From: Phoronis australis
Taxonomy: Eukaryota; Phoronida; Phoronidae
Length of the DNA: 64,000 bases
Reading direction: 5' to 3'
Assembly (NCBI GenBank): GCA_002633005.1
Contig: NMRA01000512.1
Coordinates: 248,884-312,883, forward strand
Numbering within the stretch: the first letter of the stretch is position 1; every line of letters starts with the position of its first letter. The notes under the pieces are model-generated. The model searched no databases and was not told the DNA's origin. It saw only the letters and a list, made by a program, of their open reading frames with translations. The position numbers and the translations under genes are program-made. This document shows, piece after piece, positions 58,641 through 64,000 of this stretch.

Positions 58641-60104
58641 TACTATGCTAACCTGTGCCACTTAGTATCCGATACTCAATTCCATTTTGGGTATCGGAAA
58701 TGTGTGTGTTATCTCTTGTAATTAAGGAACCCATCTGGTTCCTTCTGTCAAATATTTATTTGTAGAGCTTTGACTCTGAAATTCCCAATACAACTTAAAA
58801 TATATAATATTCTTGCTGTTTTATTTGTCCCCAATAATTTAGAATATCCAACGGAACACAATATTGGCTTATCAGCTAAAAGCGGTAGTGGCAGACTATT
58901 TGCTACTCGTGATTTTCTTAATTTTAGAGCGGGAAACGCTACAATTATGTTTGTAATCAAAACCTCTTTAACTTTTCGCGTTCTGTGCAAATAATGGCTA
59001 ATTCACATAATTTTTCTTGCGACATTATTGATCTCGGTCAACTTTTTCTTCGCTTAAGTTTTGAAAATACAGTAACCTTTCTCCAGAGCAAGTACCAGTG
59101 ACCATGAGACTCAACACAGATCCCACGTTTGGGAACGTTCATTTAACTCGATTATTGTAGAATATTTGATACGAGTCCTTGGAATATTTTGACGAGCGCA
59201 GTCCGAGTAATTCTGCTTCGCCTACAGTACATGTAGGCCTACAAGCCTAGAAATGCCACAGTTCACCAATGAGGATGTTGTCAAAGACGGCTGAATATTA
59301 CGTTGCCAATAGATCACCTGATCAAGCCACCAAAAACAAAAAATAACTTGCTAGATATGTCACTATAAACAGTTGTTCGAATACTGAAATTGTGTTTGAT
59401 CTTACAAAACAGGAAGAACCGACTTTACTAAAAACTATCACTTCGTCAATAGGCTGCCATTTTCGTGTCCGCCTTCGTTTCGCTGCAGCTCTGCCTTCCA
59501 CTGAGCCAACTTACATGTAGCTTGACCTTCAAACTAACAAGATTTTCTGATATTTCTAAAAAACTCAGGAAGTGACTATTGCAACCCTTGGATCTTGCAG
59601 GATTCCAATGGTTTTAAAGAACTCATTCAGAAGGTAATTCCAAAACTGTAGAATTTCGACTATTCAGCGGTTGTTTATATCATGTCTTTAAATTACCAAA
59701 ACGAGACTTAGTAATTTGTCAGATAGTTGAAGACAACTTTCCTTGAAATAACCCAGTCAGTAGCTACGCAACAAGCGTGCATATACACAACAGAGATTTT
59801 CCAGGTGTAGAACAAGTTCTTTAATTCTTGCAAAACTACATTTTGTCACTCCCTTGCAACACGTTTCCTTCAAAACATCGGACGTGCACGTCATGAGATC
59901 CTTATACATGTAGTTATGTATGCGTCCAACTGTTTACGCGCGTTGTTACGCCTGCAACCCGACTATGACCGCGCACACATACAAGTCATATACTGCGTGA
60001 CCGTTGACTGATTTACAATTTACAGCGCCACAAAGCTCCGGCAAAAACATGACAATAACAAATTAATAGCCCATTAACCATATGTATGATGTAACGTAAC
60101 ATTG

Positions 60105-60418
60105 GGGGATTTCAGGGGGTGGGGCAGGGGGCCAGGACCCCCCTTCGCTACCGCAAAAAATAAAACAGCAAGAGCTTGATGAAATATTGAGTACATTAAC
60201 TAACCCCAGCAATTAATATGCGGGTCGGGGAGGGATCAGACCCCATTGCAAGTGTCCAACTGAGACGATCATCCAGCTTTTCGCGTGGTTTTTAGTAGAA
60301 GCTCCAATAATGTAGCCCCCTATCTTTCAGGCTGGGTTTCCGCATGTAGTTGTGCTTTGCACAAGTGCCCGAGACAAAATGTAGGCCCCCCTTATTATAT
60401 CCTAGATCCGCCACTGCG
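60105..60418. repeat. GC-rich interspersed repeat (ATCCTAGATCCGCCACTG family), longer copy
   Basis: Runs from a GGGGGATTTCAGGGGG tract through CAGCAAGAGCTTGATGAAAT to TATCCTAGATCCGCCACTG. Same layout as 49600-50020. Confidence 0.6.
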
Positions 60419-60633
60419 TAAGTCGCAGGGAACGAATGGTTCTGGCTGCTTTCAGGTCAGGTACTGCTCCCATCGGGTTTGTGCTATGAAGATATTATGG
60501 CCTGAGTTATGAAGAATCTGAAACAAGTGCCAGTGTGCGGTAGTTGCAGACGTCGTCCATGTTTTAATAGGACGTTCAGTTGACGTTGACCTTAGTTTAT
60601 ATTTGCTATCGAGTAATTGTCAATCTTGCGTCT

Positions 60634-61792
60634 TTAACTCATTCCTCCCTGATCACGCCTTATGGCGTGACTGTTTATTTTCACTCAGGGCCTGATGCCG
60701 TCTGGAGGCGTTATCTAAACAATGTATCTCACAGGCGGATCACGCCTTCAGGAGGGATAGAAGGCAGCAAATTATTGGTTTAAGTTTAAATATATCTAGG
60801 GTATTCCCAGTTTTCTATCCAATGAGGATTGAGACACCATACTCTATGTTAACTTCTTGTTTGTGAAGTTAATGCCTATTGGCTGTTATTTCTGGAATTT
60901 AGAACCATTTCTTCACAAGCAAATTATCAATTCAAGGAAAAACCAGGAAGCGTGTTAACTTTGTAGTGGTTGTTGTGGTAACTTTTGAAAGGTTATAAAG
61001 ATATTCCTCCCTGAAATATAGTATGTTTGTTTGATTTGAAGACTAGAATGAAGCTAATTGCCCTGAATTGTAACCTAATTGGTGTTACATAACACTGCTG
61101 TCACCACTTAATCATCTGCTAGGGTGCTCCTGTTTATTTTATTTGAACTGACCAGAAACAATAACAAAATGTTCAATTACTAGGAACATTCTACTCTGTG
61201 ACTAGCACTGTGCACACACTCACTTGAAATTGCTGCCTTGATATTATACGGACATCATCTCTGCTGCTCTCTCACAGTTCTTGAAGTTTTTATTATGGAG
61301 GATAGTGTGGATACTGATGACACTGGTCACATTTAGATATAGACTTCAGTGATTATGGATATGACAGTGTGGATACTTATAGCACTGAGTGGTCAGATTT
61401 AGATACAGATTTCAGTGATCTAGTTTATGATGAAGATATGCTACACAGAAAACTTTCTTGACATGTTTTCTGGAAATTTAAATGGATTATTTGTAAACAA
61501 ATGTCTTTGTTTCTGGAAAACAAAAAGTAAAACTACTTGTTCAACCCTTTATCGATATTGAACTTGGATAAATTTTATATCAACATGAAGCTCATTTACT
61601 CAAGATGTATTGCTGAAAATTTGGTAAGTATATGTTTACTAATGACTGAGTGATGAGGTTTTAATTATGTGCAGTGCTTGTGACCTAGTTCTGAGTGAAA
61701 TACCCTCCGACTTCAAGGGGGTAGACATTCCACAGCTCAGCCAGGCCACGAGGCAATTTATTCCATATGGTGCTCAGGGTCGAATGAGTTAA
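60634..61792 (+). mobile_element. piggyBac-like non-autonomous element
   Basis: TTAA at 60634-60637 is followed by CTCATTCCTCCCTGATCACG; the other end reads CCTGAGCACC on the minus strand, reaching CTCATTC and then TTAA at 61789-61792. TTAA at both ends with matching inverted termini is the piggyBac hallmark. A hairpin TCACGCCTTATGGCGTGA lies beside the left end. Inside, 61295-61460 holds acidic coding remnants (MEDSVDTDD; EWSDLDTDFSDLVYDED), like the acidic N-terminus of piggyBac transposases, with a stop between them; the catalytic part is missing. About 1.16 kb. Confidence 0.5.
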
Positions 61793-62016
61793 ATGATGAA
61801 GTGTTTCTCCCCGATGTCTTCTCGATGATTTGAGAGATTTGCAACAGATTGCTACGACTTGCCTTTTAATTTAAGAAAAAAAGGATAACACTGTTGTCTA
61901 CAAAAGTAAAGTTATGCAAATAGTAATGGTTCTCATTTTTATGATTTTATAGTGGTTCCTAACTTGTCTGGAAAGACAAATATTCAACTTTTGATCATGC
62001 GTATGTAGGCCTACGT

Positions 62017-62349
62017 TTGAAAGGAGACATTAATAAACTTGATCTATCTAGTGAAGAAAATCAAACAAGCTCTCGTTTACTAAATGCACTGGGGCCACAG
62101 TTGTTCTCGACCGATCTTTTGGCGCCAGGTTTCACTTCAAAAGCTTCCAAACAAATATTTTCGGCGTGCTGTTTCTGTATTACACGGTGCTCTAAGCTGT
62201 ATCCTTCTCTTCTAGATTTCAAATCAGTTTATGGGAGCATAAAACTTTGTAAGAGTAACTTTCTCCGCACTAAGAGTGAGCCTACTAGCAAAATGAGACC
62301 TCACTCTCCTCCATTTTCGCTGGGTGATTTAGACAGTTCTAATGATTAA
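62017..62349 (+). CDS. unrecognised 110-codon frame, possible exon or chance ORF
   Basis: Open from ATG at 62017 to TAA near 62347. Serine/leucine-rich with CCFCITRC; no domain, signal peptide or splice pattern I recognise, and no copy in the left flank. Lies just before the promoter-like block at 62570. Low confidence. Confidence 0.15.
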   Translation: MKGDINKLDLSSEENQTSSRLLNALGPQLFSTDLLAPGFTSKASKQIFSACCFCITRCSKLYPSLLDFKSVYGSIKLCKSNFLRTKSEPTSKMRPHSPPFSLGDLDSSND

Positions 62350-62569
62350 TCCCGTTCATTCTTCCCTCTTCCACTTCGTTGTGTATGTGTCTTATATATA
62401 GTCGGTAATTTCAGGTTATCCTAAGCCTAAAATTGACTTTTGCATGTTCTTTGCTGACGCCTGTGACTGCAGAGAAGCCCGTGGAGTATTTGGCGGGATT
62501 TTGTCACTAACATTCTTCCGTGTTCTTGCATGTGGAGAGCGTTCATACACAAAAGAATTTCGTGGTATG

Positions 62570-62725
62570 GAACGTAACGTGTGCAAGAGAAGTATAATCC
62601 AAGAAGACTCACGCGTGGCGTGCGCCGGGACATAAACAGAAGAAACAATGTCATGCTTAAGTGTGTTGATTTTCTGTTGGCTTTAAATATTTACACAATA
62701 GATGCCGCTACGAACGGTAAGTACT
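62570..62725 (+). promoter_or_regulatory. promoter / first-exon-like block with splice donor (right copy)
   Basis: Homologous to 4395-4540: ATAATCCAAGAAGACTCACG, GTGTTGATTTTCTGTTGG, TTACACAATAGATGCCGCTA and CGAACG before donor GTAAGT at 62717. The TATAAAT of the left copy is replaced by CTTAAGT. Any gene it serves would extend past the window. Confidence 0.4.
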
Positions 62726-63840
62726 AAAATTAAAGTATCGATTGCCCAGCAGCCGCTGATTCTTCCGTTCTCAAACAGCAAACGTTGATTTTTGGAATTG
62801 AAACAAAAAGCTACATGTACCCGTGAACAAGTAAACATCGCTGCAATTTAGGCTGCACTCGAAAGAGTAGTGATCATCGTACCCACTGTCTTGCCATTAT
62901 CACATTGGTACAAAACTGTATAATATATAGCGAATGTGGTGACAGCGTATTTTTAAGCTGGTCGTCCTGCAGCTAGCTGGCTGTCTTGATCTCGCAAATT
63001 CCAAGATAGCCGGAAGCCAGGTCACAGTCACCATTGTCGTCACTCACCGGCCGGTGTTTTGTCATCACTGTCGTCGTCGCTCATTCGAAGTGTGTGGCTT
63101 TCTTCGTTCATACTACCGCCGCCGTCGCCGCCGCCGCCGCCACCGCCACCGCCTCTTCCATGACCCCAATCAACATCACTCCCACCACTCTAGTCAGCCA
63201 GCTAGCTATATGAAGACTGTCGTCAAAATATATTTAGTATACAGCTTTGTGGCAATACTAGAGCCACTCGCGCTCCCAAGAATCACCAGCCAAGTAGTTA
63301 ATAATGATCATTTCGACTTCATGCTACGGCAAATTACCTAACTAGGCCCAGAACGCGAAAATCATGAGTGAGAAGTACCCACCTCTTCGGATGTTAACAT
63401 GAGAGTTATTCACTTTGAACATGCAATACGTACTATACGTACAGACTGGTTGCTGCTTTGAAATCTACTTTACATCAAAGGTTAAAGGTCACATTTTCAA
63501 AATAAGGAGACATGTGACGTTTGATCTTTGATGTCAGTAAAGTGGATTTCAAGCAGCAACCAGTCGACCCGAAAACCGTATTCTAATGACAGTTTATATT
63601 TCGTCTGCGTTTCAAAAATAGTGAATCTGGCGATATTTTCTAAAACTTCTTGCAATATTGTCGTGTGGTAGTGGACACTGGATCGTTTTTCGAAATTTGA
63701 AACTAAAGTAAAATGCCTTGAAAAGAACAGAAATTCAAAAATCTTTGGGAACAAACCATAAAAACACTCGGTGAACAGTTTAGACTCTGTTTTAATGGCA
63801 AAGAACCACTCTGAATAATGCAGTTTAGTCTGTTTTTCAT
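62726..63840. other. non-coding end region with (CCG)n
   Basis: No supported gene. CCGCCGCCGTCGCCGCCGCC and following triplets (about 63115-63155) make a short triplet microsatellite; a 95-codon frame across it is low complexity. Confidence 0.5.
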
Positions 63841-63842
63841 AT

Positions 63843-64000
63843 TGCACCACGGCATCACCACCCTGTCAACTATTTCAGGGCATTGTTCCGTCAGCATTAC
63901 ACCACAGGATCACTATACTGTCAACTATTTCAGGGCATTGTTCCGTCAGCATTACACCACAGGATCACTATACTGTCAACTATTTCACAGGGCATTGTTC
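63843..64000. repeat. 55 bp tandem repeat running off the window
   Basis: Unit ATTGTTCCGTCAGCATTACA...CAACTATTTCAGGGC, about 2.7 copies, first unit diverged (GGCATCACCACCCTGTCAAC), last with a CA insertion. Continues beyond base 64000. Confidence 0.85.

Larger units (their letters stand above)
54640..60600. repeat. duplicated non-coding flank, right copy
   Basis: Diverged copy of 1480-4395, expanded by insertions. No supported gene. Contains short tandem units at 57728-57860 (AATGTAAATCACAG) and a cluster of GTACC/GGTAC palindromes at 58499-58640. Small frames here are not conserved with the left copy. Confidence 0.5.

Noticed and set aside
63054-63341. 95-codon frame with Arg/His runs
   Set aside because: Translation of a (CCG)n-rich stretch; no conservation or domain.

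Overview
This is metazoan DNA: AT-rich and gene-poor, with spliced genes, GT-AG introns of 0.2-6 kb and many decayed mobile elements. The protein families present (tandem C2H2 fingers, an astacin protease with an ShK tail, Tx1-like LINE, Penelope-like and piggyBac-like remnants, many small foldback repeats) suggest a marine invertebrate, perhaps a lancelet, hemichordate or echinoderm. Species is inference; no family seen here settles it.

Layout. (1) 47-982 is the terminal coding exon of a C2H2 zinc-finger gene that begins upstream of the window, followed by its 3' UTR. (2) 1.4-4.5 kb is non-coding flank that recurs in diverged form at 54.6-62.7 kb; both copies end in the same short promoter/first-exon-like block with a perfect splice donor. 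(3) 8.1-15.5 kb is a near-identical 3.7 kb direct duplication joined at an N; each half carries the same promoter and signal-peptide exon. (4) 14973-33215 is astacin gene A, about 382 aa in ten exons. (5) 36.0-54.4 kb is its tandem paralogue, gene B, about 370 aa, with identical exon order and intron phases and its own homologous promoter. (6) 54.6-64.0 kb is repeat-rich flank with a piggyBac-like remnant and, at the edge, a 55 bp tandem repeat.

The two astacin genes are the core of the window. Each predicted protein has a signal peptide, an acidic/basic propeptide ending in a furin-like RQRR site, a complete astacin catalytic domain (zinc-binding [12 protein letters not shown], Met-turn SVMHYGQY, four cysteines), a short six-cysteine module and one ShK domain. 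In both genes a further ShK-like exon is out of frame, so the predicted protein stops just after the first ShK. Intron lengths differ between the paralogues because different mobile elements inserted after the duplication: a Tx1-like LINE, a hairpin element, a tRNA-derived SINE-like piece and minisatellites in A; Penelope-like 3' ends and a retroelement fragment in B.

I found no wholly new system. The best leads are the shared decay of the second ShK exon, a 21 bp coding minisatellite that differs between the propeptides, the duplicated promoter/exon 1 (possibly an assembly artefact) and several small foldback elements whose insertion can be dated against the paralogue. All exon models come from reading splice sites and frames by eye; no alignment or database search was run.
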